The notes beneath the pieces were generated by a model. It searched no databases. It saw only the letters and a program-made list of their open reading frames with translations, and had not been told where the DNA came from. From NCBI GenBank assembly GCA_963779055.1, contig CAVZWN010000004.1:992001-1056000 (forward strand): a stretch of 64,000 bases of DNA. The letters run 5' to 3'. Position 1 is the stretch's first letter; each line of letters begins with the position of its first letter. The position numbers were made by a program, and so were the translations under genes. Positions 53,608 to 62,940 of this stretch are shown here, piece by piece. The DNA is from Sulfurimicrobium sp963779055. GTDB taxonomy: Bacteria > Pseudomonadota > Gammaproteobacteria > Burkholderiales > Sulfuricellaceae.

Positions 53608-54492
53608 ATGACAACACCAGTCCACATCCTTGCCAGCACAGATTTATCGGCACCCTCGCGCCATGCCATGGACCGGGCCTTTCAGCTGGCGGCGGAAACA
53701 GGCGCCCGGCTCACCCTGCTGCACGTCCTCCAGCAAAGCGCCATCAACGAGCTGCAAAAATTGCTCGGGGAGGAATCCGGTGAAGTCGTGGAACACATCC
53801 GCGCACAGGCCCGTGACTCCCTTTCCCGGCTTGCTGCTGATCTCGGTCAGGCGCGCGGCATCTCGGCGGCCATTCACCTGGCGAGCGGCAACGTGTTCCA
53901 TACCATTGTCGAACACGCCGAAACCAGCGATGCCGGCCTTCTTGTCATCGGCGCACAGGGTGAAGGCTTCCTGCGCCACCTGCTGCCCGGCACCACCGCA
54001 TCGCGCCTGCTGCCCCTGACGCGGCGCCCGGTACTGCTGGTCAAGCAGGCACCGCACGAACCCTATCGCCGCGTGCTCGTCCCGGTCGATTTTTCACCTG
54101 CTTCTGCCACTGCCCTGCGCCTTGTTCGCGCGCTCGCCCCACAGGCCCATATTGTGCTGCTGCACGCTTTCGAGGCGCCATTCGAAGGCAAGCTGGCCTA
54201 CGCCGGGGTCGCCAGGGAAATCATCGAACACTACCGGACCAGTATGCGGCTGGAGACACAGCAGCGATTACGCTCGCTCGCTGCCGCGGCAGGCCTCTCA
54301 TCACAAGACACAACACTGCTCACCCTGCACGGCGACGCCTCGCAACACATCATTGAACAGGAACAGGAGCAGGACTGCGACCTTATCGTCATGGGAAAGC
54401 ATGGCGCAGGCATGGTCGAGGATTTCCTGCTCGGCAGTGTCACCAAGCATGTGCTTTCCGCATCTCAGGCCGATGTACTGGTGACGGGGTGA
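53608..54492 (+). CDS. tandem universal stress protein
   Basis: A 294-residue protein with two UspA domains (~1-145 and ~150-294). The first begins VHILASTDLSAPSRHAMD, the second RRVLVPVDFSPASATALRLV. Each carries a nucleotide-binding glycine loop: VIGAQGEGFLRHLLPGTTA and VMGKHGAGMVEDFLLGSVT. The start at 53608 follows GGAGG at good spacing; the frame is open upstream without support. Probably a cytoplasmic stress-survival protein. Confidence 0.93.
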   Translation: MTTPVHILASTDLSAPSRHAMDRAFQLAAETGARLTLLHVLQQSAINELQKLLGEESGEVVEHIRAQARDSLSRLAADLGQARGISAAIHLASGNVFHTIVEHAETSDAGLLVIGAQGEGFLRHLLPGTTASRLLPLTRRPVLLVKQAPHEPYRRVLVPVDFSPASATALRLVRALAPQAHIVLLHAFEAPFEGKLAYAGVAREIIEHYRTSMRLETQQRLRSLAAAAGLSSQDTTLLTLHGDASQHIIEQEQEQDCDLIVMGKHGAGMVEDFLLGSVTKHVLSASQADVLVTG

Positions 54493-54508
54493 AGGCAGTA
54501 CCTGACGC

Positions 54509-55027
54509 ATGAATCAATTCAAGAAGCTGCTCCCTGACCGCGAACGCCTGCTTGGCAATCGCTGGCTGCGCTGGCTCGGCCCGCTCCTTCAGCACCCCAG
54601 GCTCTGGCACTGGTCGCGCCGGGGCGTTTCAATGGGTGTAGCCATCGGCGTTTTTTTCGGACTCCTCATCCCGGTCGCGCAAATCCCGTTTTCTGCAGCC
54701 GCCGCCGTGCTCCTGCGCGCCAACCTGCCTGCCGCTGCCGCAAGCACGCTGGTGACCAACCCTGTCACCTTTGCGCCCATCTATTACGCAGCCTACAGGC
54801 TCGGCACCTGGATCACCGGCGAAAGCGCGGATGAATCCATGCAGGAAACACAACCCGCCCATACTCCCGATCCGGAAGCCGGGTTCTGGGCACGAATTTC
54901 AGGTGTTGGCCTGCCCCTCCTGGTCGGCCTCACAATCACCGCCGTATTTGCCGGATTACTCAGCTACGCCCTGATCAGCCTTGGCTGGTACTGGCGCGTC
55001 ATGCGCAAGCGGCACCGCAAGAAATAA
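54509..55027 (+). CDS. DUF2062 membrane protein
   Basis: A 172-residue protein with the DUF2062 pattern: SRRGVSMGVAIGVFFGLLIP, then RANLPAAAASTLVTNPVTFA, and a C-terminal membrane helix (LPLLVGLTITAVFAGLLSYA). Function unknown. It lies 16 nt after the universal stress gene. Confidence 0.88.
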   Translation: MNQFKKLLPDRERLLGNRWLRWLGPLLQHPRLWHWSRRGVSMGVAIGVFFGLLIPVAQIPFSAAAAVLLRANLPAAAASTLVTNPVTFAPIYYAAYRLGTWITGESADESMQETQPAHTPDPEAGFWARISGVGLPLLVGLTITAVFAGLLSYALISLGWYWRVMRKRHRKK

Positions 55028-55043
55028 CCCACACGGAATTCCA

Positions 55044-55625
55044 ATGAAACTGTTCTCATCACTCTACCAGCGCGCCATGGTTTGGTCCCGGCATCCGCAT
55101 GCCCCGTGGTATCTGGGCGGCATGAGCTTTGCCGAATCGTCTTTTTTTCCGATTCCGCCGGACGTCATGCTGGCGCCGATGTGCCTCGCCAATCCGCAGC
55201 GGGCCTGGCGCTTCGCCCTGATCACCACGCTGGCTTCGGTGGCTGGCGGGCTCTTCGGCTATACCATCGGCTATTTTGCCATCGACGCCATATTGCCGTG
55301 GCTGCAGGACAGCCGCTACTGGGGCGCGTATCAGACAGCCGTCGAGTGGTTCGGGCGCTGGGGTTTCTGGGCGATCTTCGTCGCCGGGTTTTCGCCGATT
55401 CCCTACAAGGTATTCACCATCGCCGCCGGCGCCCTGTCGATGGCGCTGCTGCCCTTCGCCCTGGCATCGCTGATCGGGCGCGGGGCGCGCTTCTTTCTGG
55501 TCGCAGGGCTGATGGCATGGGGCGGAGAACGCATGGAGGCAATCCTGCACCGCTATGTCGAACGCATCGGCTGGGCGGTGGTCGCGCTGGTCGCGGCAGG
55601 CATACTGTGGTTCGGGAATAAATGA
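55044..55625 (+). CDS. YqaA-family (VTT/DedA-like) membrane protein
   Basis: A 193-residue membrane protein. AESSFFPIPPDVMLAPMC and AGFSPIPYKVFTIAAGAL are the two re-entrant-loop signatures of the VTT/DedA-like superfamily, proposed to move lipids or ions across the inner membrane. The start MKLFSSLYQRAMVW is chosen because the longer frame lies within the DUF2062 gene. Confidence 0.88.
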   Translation: MKLFSSLYQRAMVWSRHPHAPWYLGGMSFAESSFFPIPPDVMLAPMCLANPQRAWRFALITTLASVAGGLFGYTIGYFAIDAILPWLQDSRYWGAYQTAVEWFGRWGFWAIFVAGFSPIPYKVFTIAAGALSMALLPFALASLIGRGARFFLVAGLMAWGGERMEAILHRYVERIGWAVVALVAAGILWFGNK

Positions 55626-56014
55626 ACGCTTCGCGCCTTCATGACTCCCGCCTGATGCGCAGCATTTTTCTTGGGCTGGGCGGGGCAGCATTGCTGCTGG
55701 CCGTGGCCGGTATTTTTCTGCCGGTGCTGCCGACCACGCCTTTTGTGTTGCTGGCGGCGGCCTGCTTTGCACGCGGCTCCGAAACCCTGCACGACAGGAT
55801 GCTGGCGCACCGCGTTGCCGGACCGATCATCCGCGAATGGCAAGAGCACCGGAGTATGCCGCCCGGTATCAAACCCTGGGCCTTCCTGCTGATGGGTCTG
55901 TCATTCGGCGCTTCAATCCTGCTGATGGCATCTCCCTGGCACCGCGCCATGCTGGCAGCCATCGCGGCTGTGCTGGCTTTTTTCCTCTGGCGCGTGCCGG
56001 TGCGCAGGGTTTAA
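55622..56014 (+). CDS. YbaN-family (DUF454) inner-membrane protein
   Basis: A 130-residue protein with N-terminal helix, then VLPTTPFVLLAAACFARGSE, the DUF454 signature, IIREWQEH and two C-terminal helices. Function unknown. The start overlaps the YqaA-like stop by 4 nt, and its end overlaps the end of the convergent coiled-coil gene by 4 nt. Confidence 0.9.
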   Translation: MNASRLHDSRLMRSIFLGLGGAALLLAVAGIFLPVLPTTPFVLLAAACFARGSETLHDRMLAHRVAGPIIREWQEHRSMPPGIKPWAFLLMGLSFGASILLMASPWHRAMLAAIAAVLAFFLWRVPVRRV

Positions 56015-56367
56015 CGGCCGCCCTGCACCGACTTCAGCGCTTCCGTGGCGTGCCCGGAGACGCTGCTGGCTTCAGCCTGGCTGGCCTGTGCCCGGCTTAA
56101 ACCCGCCCTTGCCTCTTCCAGCCGCCCGGCCGCCACACTGGCACGCTGACGCGCTTCCTGATCGGCGCGTTCGGCCTCGGCCAGTTCACGTTCCGCTGCC
56201 CGCACCTGCTGCTCTGCATCGCTCGCCCGCTTGCTCGCAAAGTCGGCCTTCAATTGGGCCGATTCAACCGGGTTGCCCTGCAATTCACGCTCTTCCACCG
56301 GAGCGGCAGCAAAAGCACTGAAGGCCGGCAGCAGGCAAAGGGGGAAAACCAATACTGTCAATTTCAT
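56011..56367 (-). CDS. small exported coiled-coil protein
   Basis: A 118-residue protein. A signal peptide (MKLTVLVFPLCLLPAFSAFA) precedes a long Ala/Glu/Arg-rich heptad region (ASDAEQQVRAAERELAEAER) covering most of the mature part. The start at 56367 follows AGAGGTG. Function unknown; it resembles small periplasmic helical proteins in composition. It lies 10 nt downstream of the broken Cache gene. Confidence 0.65.
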   Translation of the reverse strand: MKLTVLVFPLCLLPAFSAFAAAPVEERELQGNPVESAQLKADFASKRASDAEQQVRAAERELAEAERADQEARQRASVAAGRLEEARAGLSRAQASQAEASSVSGHATEALKSVQGGR

Positions 56368-56377
56368 AAATACACCT

Positions 56378-57332
56378 CTACTGAGTGCCCATCCAGAAGG
56401 CATTGTCCATTTTCAGGAATTCATCATAGGGAATATAGTGCGAACCGTCGCAGGAGAATGTCAGGCCGACAATGCCATTGAAAATATTCAAGGTCCCGGA
56501 GCGCATGTAAAACATTTCATCCATCAGGCGCAGGCCGCGAAAAGCCTCCAGCACCTCCCGCACCTGCTCCGCCGGAACCAGCGCATCCGCCGGATAGGGG
56601 CGACGGGGATAGGCAAGACAGGTGTCCGGGTCAACCAGTTCGCTGATGTCCAGCAAGCGATAGCGGTAAGGGTCTTCAACCAGCCAGATAATGGCGCGGC
56701 TGCTGGAAAAATGCAGGATCACATGAAACACGCCGTGGTAGAGCATCAACTCCGCCATCACCCCCAGCACGTTATCGATATGCCGGTCCATCTCGCTTTC
56801 GGTGCGGGTCTGGTGGAAAACCGTACCCCGGATCGAAGGATCGCCCTTGATCTGACGCCAGTAGCGCGGCTCCTCATAGAGTTCGCGCGTCAGCGGCAGG
56901 TCGCGCAGACCGAAATAAGCGCCGATGAACCCGAGTGTCCGGTCTTCCTTGTCACACACAACCTGAATGGCGGTCAGTGAAGGCCGCCGTTCGCGCAGGC
57001 TGATATAGGCATCGGAAAGAATCAAACCCGCGCCAGGCTCGACTTCACTCATATAGGGCCGCTGTGAACGATCACGGCCGAAACCTTCCAGCAGCCCATC
57101 GTGACTGACATTATCGCTGATCTGGATCGAGCGGGTATCCAGCGCATAAAGATGCTTGCAATAAGGCAAGGCTTTCAGCGCCTCCCCCAGCAGGGCATTG
57201 AGCTTTTCACGATCACCCCAGACCGGACAGCACGCCTCCGCCAAGCTGGCTCAAGGGTTCCTGCAGCAAAGCCTTCAAAGCCTTACGTTGGTGAGAAACA
57301 CTTTTTTTCAGCGATTTTTTGGAGGCAGTCAT
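56378..57332 (-). pseudogene. soluble Cache-type sensor protein, paralogue of 8286-9224, frameshifted
   Basis: From ATG 57332 the frame reads MTASKKSLKKSVSHQRKALK to LLQEPLSQLG and soon stops. A second frame continues AEACCPVWGDREKLNALL through the whole Cache-like protein. The intact paralogue has EPLARLAERCAPVW at the same place, so one extra G near 57243 explains the break. Shared blocks include GRDRSQRPYM, LSDAYISL and LTFSCDGSHYI. The restored protein would be ~317 residues, like its paralogue, without membrane or output domain. Confidence 0.75.
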
Positions 57333-57455
57333 GACGGAATTTCTTTATCTGGACGATGCATCAAATTCAGGCTGCGGTTAAGGAGGCAATACCAGCGGCG
57401 TGCCACAAAAACAAATCCCCCTGCAATCGCTTGATTGGCAAGGGGATCTGAATAC

Positions 57456-57548
57456 TGGCGGAGAGAGAGGGATTCGAACCCTCGGTAAGGCTATAAACCC
57501 TACGCTCCCTTAGCAGGGGAGTACCTTCGACCACTCGGCCATCTCTCC
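57456..57548 (-). tRNA. tRNA-Ser (GCT)
   Basis: A 93-nt class II tRNA read on the minus strand. The acceptor stem GGAGAGA/TCTCTCC closes with G73 and encoded CCA. The anticodon loop holds GCT (reads AGC/AGT), and a long variable arm follows. The T-loop GGTTCGAATCC is standard. Confidence 0.96.
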
Positions 57549-57611
57549 ATTTTTAGCAGGCGGAAGCATACCGATTATTCGGCGCAAGGTCAATCTGGCC
57601 CTTGCCGGGCG

Positions 57612-58121
57612 TTATCTGGACGGCGCGCGAACCTTTGCCAGCGCCTCGTCGATCGCCCGGTCGAGATAAGCACCATAGTAATCCGGTGTGGTCAGGCCGA
57701 TCAGGGGCTCGGTGAGCTCCCGCCCTTCGGCGTCGAACAGCTTGATGGTCGGCGTCAGGCGCACTTTTTGCTGCCGGGAAAACTTGGCCGCAGTCGTAGC
57801 TTTTCCGGAAAAATCCACCAGCCGGCTCCGGCTCTGATACTCGATCTGGCGCATGATCACCTTGTCTTCGTACTCTGGGTTGCGCTGCATGGGGAGCAGA
57901 AATTCCTGCTTCACACGCTCGCAATAAGGGCACGCCGAAGAGGTAAAAAAAATCAGTATGGGCAGTTGCCGGGATCGGGAAGCCGCCGCTTCGTGCACCA
58001 GATCCGTTGCAGCAGGAATTTCATCCCCCGGAGCAGCCGCGCCAGCAAGGCTGAAGCATGTTAAACTAGCCAGCCCCAGGCCAAGCGCCACGGCCTTTGA
58101 AAATAAACGCTTAATTATCAT
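57612..58121 (-). CDS. SoxW-like periplasmic thioredoxin
   Basis: A 169-residue exported thioredoxin-fold protein. The signal peptide (ALGLGLASLTCFSLAGAAA) precedes LIFFTSSACPYCERVKQEF with a CPYC redox pair and VRLTPTIKLFD with the cis-Pro. It resembles SoxW-type thioredoxins used in sulfur oxidation or cytochrome maturation. The start at 58121 is chosen because the longer frame runs into hemC, which is divergent. Confidence 0.85.
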   Translation of the reverse strand: MIIKRLFSKAVALGLGLASLTCFSLAGAAAPGDEIPAATDLVHEAAASRSRQLPILIFFTSSACPYCERVKQEFLLPMQRNPEYEDKVIMRQIEYQSRSRLVDFSGKATTAAKFSRQQKVRLTPTIKLFDAEGRELTEPLIGLTTPDYYGAYLDRAIDEALAKVRAPSR

Positions 58122-58139
58122 CTTGAGCAGGAACCTGTT

Positions 58140-59063
58140 TTGAAAAACACTCTCATCATCGCGTCGCGCGAAAGCGCCCTGGCAATGTGGCAGGCTCATC
58201 ATATCCAGAGCCGCCTGAAAGCATTATATCCGCAATTGGACGTGCAAATCCTGGGCATGACCACCACCGGCGATCAGATCCTCAACTCGCCTCTGGCCAA
58301 GATCGGCGGCAAGGGCCTGTTCGTCAAGGAACTGGAACAGGCGCTGGAAGAAGACCGCGCCGATATTGCGGTGCATTCGATGAAAGATGTGCCGATGACG
58401 CTGCCGCCCGGCTTCATGCTGGCAGCCACCGGCGAGCGTGAAGACCCGCGCGATGCCTTTGTCTCCAACCAGTTTCCCAATCTCGAAGCCTTGCCGGAAG
58501 GCAGCGTGGTAGGCACCTCCAGCCTGCGCCGCGAATGCCAGTTGCGGGCGCGCTTTCCCCACCTGAAAATCGAGCCTTTGCGCGGCAATGTGCAGACCCG
58601 GCTGCGCAAGCTGGACGAAGGCCAGTTCGCCGCCATCATCCTGGCCGCTGCCGGGCTCAAGCGCCTGGAACTGGGCCACCGCATCACCGCCCTGATCGAG
58701 CCGGAACAAAGCCTGCCCGCCGTAGGCCAGGGCGCGCTCGGCATCGAATGCCGCGAAGGCCGCGACGATCTGGTGAAGCTGCTGGCGCCATTGCACCACG
58801 CCGAGAGCGCCGCCTGCGTTGCGGCAGAGCGCGCCATGAGCCGCGCCCTGCAGGGCAGCTGCCAGGTCCCGCTGGGTGGCTTTGCCCAGATCGCCAGCGG
58901 TGAACTGCGCCTGCGCGGTTTCGTCGCCAGCATCGACGGCCAGCGCATGATCCGCGACGAAGTTTGCGGCAAGCCGGAAGATGCCGAGCAGCTGGGCATC
59001 CAGATGGGCCAGCGCCTGATTGCGCTTGGCGCGGACAAGATTCTCGCCGAACTCGCGCTCTGA
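58140..59063 (+). CDS. hemC: hydroxymethylbilane synthase
   Basis: A 307-residue porphobilinogen deaminase that joins four porphobilinogens into the linear tetrapyrrole. Landmarks: IASRESALAMWQA, GKGLFVKELEQAL, VHSMKDVPMTLP, GTSSLRRECQL and the dipyrromethane-cofactor Cys in LQGSCQVPLGGFA. It starts the hemC-hemD-hemX-hemY operon, with hemD starting one base after its stop. Confidence 0.98.
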   Translation: MKNTLIIASRESALAMWQAHHIQSRLKALYPQLDVQILGMTTTGDQILNSPLAKIGGKGLFVKELEQALEEDRADIAVHSMKDVPMTLPPGFMLAATGEREDPRDAFVSNQFPNLEALPEGSVVGTSSLRRECQLRARFPHLKIEPLRGNVQTRLRKLDEGQFAAIILAAAGLKRLELGHRITALIEPEQSLPAVGQGALGIECREGRDDLVKLLAPLHHAESAACVAAERAMSRALQGSCQVPLGGFAQIASGELRLRGFVASIDGQRMIRDEVCGKPEDAEQLGIQMGQRLIALGADKILAELAL

Positions 59064-59064
59064 A

Positions 59065-59847
59065 ATGACCGCCGGTTTGCCGCTCAAGGGCATGGGAGTG
59101 ATAGTAACGCGCCCCGCCCATCAGGCGCAGCATCTCGCGCAATTGATCGATGCCGCCGGTGGCGAAGCCATCCTGTTCCCGGTGCTGGAAATTCTCGACG
59201 CGGAGGATTTGCGCCCGCTGAATGCATTGATCTCCCGCCTGGATGAATTCGATGTAGCTATTTTCATCAGCCCCAATGCAGTGAACAAGGGCCTTAAATT
59301 GATCCGCGCACAGCGCCCATTGCCGCTGCAACTGATGATTGCCGCTGTCGGCAAAGGGAGCAAAAGGGAACTGGAACACTGCGGCATTACGCAGGTTATC
59401 TCGCCTGAAAAACAGTTCGACAGCGAAGGCCTGCTTGCCCTGCCTCAGTTCCAGAACCTGCATGGCCAGCGCGTGGTGATTTTCCGTGGCGATGGCGGGC
59501 GTGAGAAACTGGGCGACACGCTGATTTCCCGCGGGGCGAAGCTTGAATACGCCGAGTGCTACCGGCGCTCCAGACCCGTCATTGATGCCGCCCCCCTGCT
59601 GCGCCGCTGGGAAAACGGTGAAGTTCATGCCGTCACCATCACCAGCGGAGAGAGCCTGCACAACCTGTTAGAGCTGCTGGGTGAAGCGGGGCAACAATGG
59701 CTGAAACATACTCCACTCTTCGTGCCTCATGAACGGATTGCCAAAATGGCGCAGGAAATGGGTCTTGCACAAATTATCATAACGCCACCGGGAGACGAGG
59801 GCCTGATAACAGGTCTGAGTAAATGGGCGAAACACCACCAATCATGA
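59065..59847 (+). CDS. hemD: uroporphyrinogen-III synthase
   Basis: A 260-residue HemD that closes and inverts ring D of the tetrapyrrole. The family is poorly conserved, but VIVTRPAHQAQHLAQLI near the N-terminus, FISPNAVNKGL, VIFRGDGGREKLGDTL and ECYRRSRP are all in place. It lies directly after hemC and overlaps hemX by 4 nt. Confidence 0.95.
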   Translation: MTAGLPLKGMGVIVTRPAHQAQHLAQLIDAAGGEAILFPVLEILDAEDLRPLNALISRLDEFDVAIFISPNAVNKGLKLIRAQRPLPLQLMIAAVGKGSKRELEHCGITQVISPEKQFDSEGLLALPQFQNLHGQRVVIFRGDGGREKLGDTLISRGAKLEYAECYRRSRPVIDAAPLLRRWENGEVHAVTITSGESLHNLLELLGEAGQQWLKHTPLFVPHERIAKMAQEMGLAQIIITPPGDEGLITGLSKWAKHHQS

Positions 59848-60887
59848 ACACTAACGACACGACACCGCTGGCACAGGATGCACCGGCCGCAAGAAAGCCA
59901 GCAGGATGGTTCAGCCTGCCCCTGCTGGCCGCCTTGCTGACGCTGATCCTGCTCGGCTGGCACTGGCTCGATTCACGCCAGCGCGATACGCAGCTGGAAC
60001 TGAACCTGGGCCGCCGCCTGGCCGAATTCGAGGCGCACAGCAAGGAAAGCGGCGCCCTCGCCCACCAGACTCAGGAAGTCGTGCGCGAAGCGCAGGCCAA
60101 ACTCAGCCTTCTCGAACAGAAAATGGCCGAAGCCCAGAGCCACCAACTGGCGGTAGAAGAGCTGTATCAGGAAATGTCACGCAACCGCGACGAATGGATA
60201 CTGGCGGAAATCGAACAGATGTTGCTCATCGCCAGCCAGCAGCTGCAGCTGGCCGGCAACGTCCGGGCCGCACTGATCGCCCTGCAAACGGCAGAGAGCC
60301 GCCTGCAGCGCATGGACCGGCCGCAGTTTTTCACGCTGCGCAAAGCCATCAACAAGGATATCGAACAACTGCAATCCCTGCCGCAGCTCGATCTGGCGGG
60401 ACTCAATCTGCGACTCGACAGGCTGGCAGCGGAAGTGGATCAGCTGCCACTGCTCCCGGGCCGCGTAACAGTCACGGAAAAACCGGCCCCGCGCCAACGC
60501 CAGCCGGAGAGTTTCTGGCTGCGCCTGCGGGAGGAGGCCTGGCAGGATTTCAAAGAACTGGTGCGCATCCAGAATCTGGAAAAACCAGAACTGCCTCTCC
60601 TGCCCCCGCAACAGGCTTATTTCCTGCGCGAGAATCTGAAACTGCGCCTGATTTCGGCGCGCATCGCCCTGCTGCAGCGCAATGAAGCCAGCTACAAGGC
60701 CGACATCAAAGCCGCCGAGGATGGATTGAAGCGCTATTTTGATACCAGCGACAAGGCCGTTCTGAGCGCACTCAACCACCTGAAGCAGCTTGGGCAGAGC
60801 CGCCTGTCCATCGACCTGCCGGACATTTCCGACAGCCTGGATGCGGCGCGCTCTTTCAAGCTGGCACGGGAAAAATCCGGCAAATGA
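59844..60887 (+). CDS. hemX: HemX-like protein
   Basis: A 347-residue inner-membrane protein with one N-terminal helix (FSLPLLAALLTLILLGW), a periplasmic coiled coil (~40-110) and a HemX domain (LLIASQQLQLAGNVRAALIAL, RLRSA-like FLRENLKLRLISARIALL). Despite the old name, it is not a methyltransferase; it probably supports tetrapyrrole enzymes at the membrane. The ATG overlapping hemD by 4 nt is preferred over one 21 nt upstream. Confidence 0.92.
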   Translation: MNTNDTTPLAQDAPAARKPAGWFSLPLLAALLTLILLGWHWLDSRQRDTQLELNLGRRLAEFEAHSKESGALAHQTQEVVREAQAKLSLLEQKMAEAQSHQLAVEELYQEMSRNRDEWILAEIEQMLLIASQQLQLAGNVRAALIALQTAESRLQRMDRPQFFTLRKAINKDIEQLQSLPQLDLAGLNLRLDRLAAEVDQLPLLPGRVTVTEKPAPRQRQPESFWLRLREEAWQDFKELVRIQNLEKPELPLLPPQQAYFLRENLKLRLISARIALLQRNEASYKADIKAAEDGLKRYFDTSDKAVLSALNHLKQLGQSRLSIDLPDISDSLDAARSFKLAREKSGK

Positions 60888-61372
60888 GAGCCCTGTTCTG
60901 GACCCTGGCCATCCTGCTTCTCGCTGTGGCACTGACCATGGCAGCGACGCACAACACCGGCTACGTACTGCTGATCTACCCGCCCTATCGCATTGAGCTG
61001 ACCCTCAATCTCCTGCTGGTCCTGCTGACTGTCATTTTTTTCATCGTTTACGGCCTGTTGCGCATAGGCCGCCACGTACTCAAGCTGCCCGCCCACGTTC
61101 GCACCTTCAAACAGCAGAAACACCTGAACAAGGCAAACAGCGCGATGATTGAGGCAATGCAGAATTTTGCTGCCGGCCATTACGCTGCCGCTGAAAAACA
61201 CGCTGTCAGGGCCCTGGAACTAGGGGAAACACCCGAGGTCAACGCCCTGATTGCCGCCCGCTGCGCCCATGCGCTCGGCGCGCCCGAAAGGCGGGACAAA
61301 CATCTGGCAAAGCTGAACAAAACCTGTTCGGACTACCCGGATGCCGGAATGACTGAGCAGCAATTAACTTAG
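60884..61372 (+). CDS. hemY: HemY-like protein, truncated to the N-terminal domain
   Basis: A 162-residue protein with two membrane helices (ALFWTLAILLLAVALTMA; LNLLLVLLTVIFFIVYGLL) and a helical start of the TPR-like part (AMQNFAAGHYAAAEKHAVRA). Proteobacterial HemY of this operon type is usually ~390-400 residues with a long TPR region. Here the frame ends at a TAA after DAGMTEQQLT and no TPR-like sequence follows before the next gene. This is a natural short form or a C-terminal deletion, not a single-base break. Confidence 0.85.
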   Translation: MRALFWTLAILLLAVALTMAATHNTGYVLLIYPPYRIELTLNLLLVLLTVIFFIVYGLLRIGRHVLKLPAHVRTFKQQKHLNKANSAMIEAMQNFAAGHYAAAEKHAVRALELGETPEVNALIAARCAHALGAPERRDKHLAKLNKTCSDYPDAGMTEQQLT

Positions 61373-61420
61373 AGCCTATTTCAGCAGGCTTTTAATTTCA
61401 GACAAACAAGGTGAAACCGT

Positions 61421-61825
61421 ATGAACATCTCAAGCTATGAAGATCTTTTGAACGCTGCGAAACTACAACCCGAACCGCAACGGTTTCTTTTCGTGTTCAC
61501 CCAGCCCGAGCTGCCCGATGGCTACGCCGAGGAGCAGGTTCAACGCTTTCATGCCGGGCAGGGCGGGGTCTTGACGCCCAAGATGTGCACCGATAAAGCA
61601 TTTGATGAACTGGGTGATTTTTCCGACCTCGTAACGGAATCTCACCAGACAGGGCAGAACTGGAAAATTGTATTTGTCGCCTGCCTGTCCGGACGCGACG
61701 GCGTCATGCCAAGCTCAGAGGAAGCGCAGGAGCCCTTGAAGAAGATGGTCGAATCCATACAGAACGGCGCGATCTCAAACTATCTGGCATACGATCAGGA
61801 AGGAAATCAGGTCCGGTTTTTCTGA
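61421..61825 (+). CDS. conserved hypothetical protein
   Basis: A 134-residue soluble protein starting MNISSYEDLLNAAKLQPEPQ, with FLFVFTQPELPDGY and WKIVFVACLSGRDG. Similar proteins are sometimes labelled ribonucleotide reductase subunit alpha in databases, a name not supported by any motif here. Role unknown. A ribosome-binding site AAGGTG precedes the start. Confidence 0.8.
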   Translation: MNISSYEDLLNAAKLQPEPQRFLFVFTQPELPDGYAEEQVQRFHAGQGGVLTPKMCTDKAFDELGDFSDLVTESHQTGQNWKIVFVACLSGRDGVMPSSEEAQEPLKKMVESIQNGAISNYLAYDQEGNQVRFF

Positions 61826-61906
61826 GCGGAATGTGCGGGGTATGGCCTTGAGTGACAGAATCGGCCATCACTGATCTGACATAAGCTTCTCGCAAGGCCC
61901 CGCTGC

Positions 61907-62923
61907 TTACGCGCCTTCAGAAAACGTAAACGCATCCGCAAAAAACGCTTCCTCCGGCAGCCCCCTTGCAACAAAGGCTTGCCGTGCGGAATCCACCATC
62001 AGCGGTGCGCCGCAAGCGTAAACCTGATAGCCGGAAAGATCGGCAAAATCATCCACAACGGCCTGATGCACCAACCCTGTCCGGCCCGGCCAGTGATCTT
62101 CGGCAAGCGGTTCGGACAGGACGGGGATAAAGGTGAAATTGGCATGCGCCTGCTGCCACTGCCCGGCCAGATGCGGCATGTAGAGATCGCGCAGGCTGCG
62201 CGCGCCCCAGTAGAGCACCATTTCCCGCTTGCAGTGCGACTGGAAGGCATGTTCCAGCATGCTCTTGATGGGCGCGAAGCCGGTGCCGCCAGCCACGAAA
62301 ATAACCGGCTTGCTGCTATCCTCGCGCAGGAAGAAGCTGCCATGCGGGCCTTCGAAACGCAGAATGGCTTTTTCCTGCATGGTGTTGAATACCTGATCAG
62401 TGAACATGCCACCCGGGATATGGCGAATGTGCAGTTGCAGGAATTCATCGTCATGGGGCGCGTTGGCCAGGGAAAAGCTGCGCCGCTTGCCGTCCTTGAG
62501 CAGGATGTCGATATACTGTCCGGCAAGAAATTGCAGCCGTTCATTGGCCGGCAACTTGAGGTGCAGTATCATCACGTCGTGCGCAATTTTTTCCATTTTC
62601 TGTACCCGGCACGGCATGGTCTTGACTGGAATATCGCGCGCCGCGCCGACTTCCCTGCATTCGATCACCACATCGGTCAGCGGTGTTGCAGTGCAGAACA
62701 GGGCCATCCCGGCTTGTTTTTCGGTTTCACTGAGCGCGTTATCCTGGTACTTGCCATAATCCACCTGGCCCTGCAGGATTTTCCCCTTGCAGTTGCCGCA
62801 GGCGCCGTTGCGGCATCCGTAAGGCAGGGCAAAGCCCTCGTGCAGGGCGGATTCCAGAATGGTTTCATGCCCGGATGCAGAATACTGGTGATTGCTGGGT
62901 TTGATAGTGACTTGAAATGGCAT
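61907..62923 (-). CDS. AscD-like 2Fe-2S ferredoxin-NAD(P)H reductase
   Basis: A 338-residue electron-transfer flavoprotein. The N-terminal [2Fe-2S] domain carries CRNGACGNCKGK and the fourth Cys in ALFCTATP. An FAD domain follows (RSFSLANAP), then an NAD(P) domain (FVAGGTGFAPIKSML, VYACGAPLMVDSAR). The arrangement equals CDP-6-deoxy-delta-3,4-glucoseen reductase, a name often given to such housekeeping reductases in betaproteobacteria. True electron acceptor unknown. Start MPFQVTIKPS fits the ferredoxin domain. Confidence 0.9.
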   Translation of the reverse strand: MPFQVTIKPSNHQYSASGHETILESALHEGFALPYGCRNGACGNCKGKILQGQVDYGKYQDNALSETEKQAGMALFCTATPLTDVVIECREVGAARDIPVKTMPCRVQKMEKIAHDVMILHLKLPANERLQFLAGQYIDILLKDGKRRSFSLANAPHDDEFLQLHIRHIPGGMFTDQVFNTMQEKAILRFEGPHGSFFLREDSSKPVIFVAGGTGFAPIKSMLEHAFQSHCKREMVLYWGARSLRDLYMPHLAGQWQQAHANFTFIPVLSEPLAEDHWPGRTGLVHQAVVDDFADLSGYQVYACGAPLMVDSARQAFVARGLPEEAFFADAFTFSEGA

Positions 62924-62940
62924 GGGTAAACCCTGATTAA

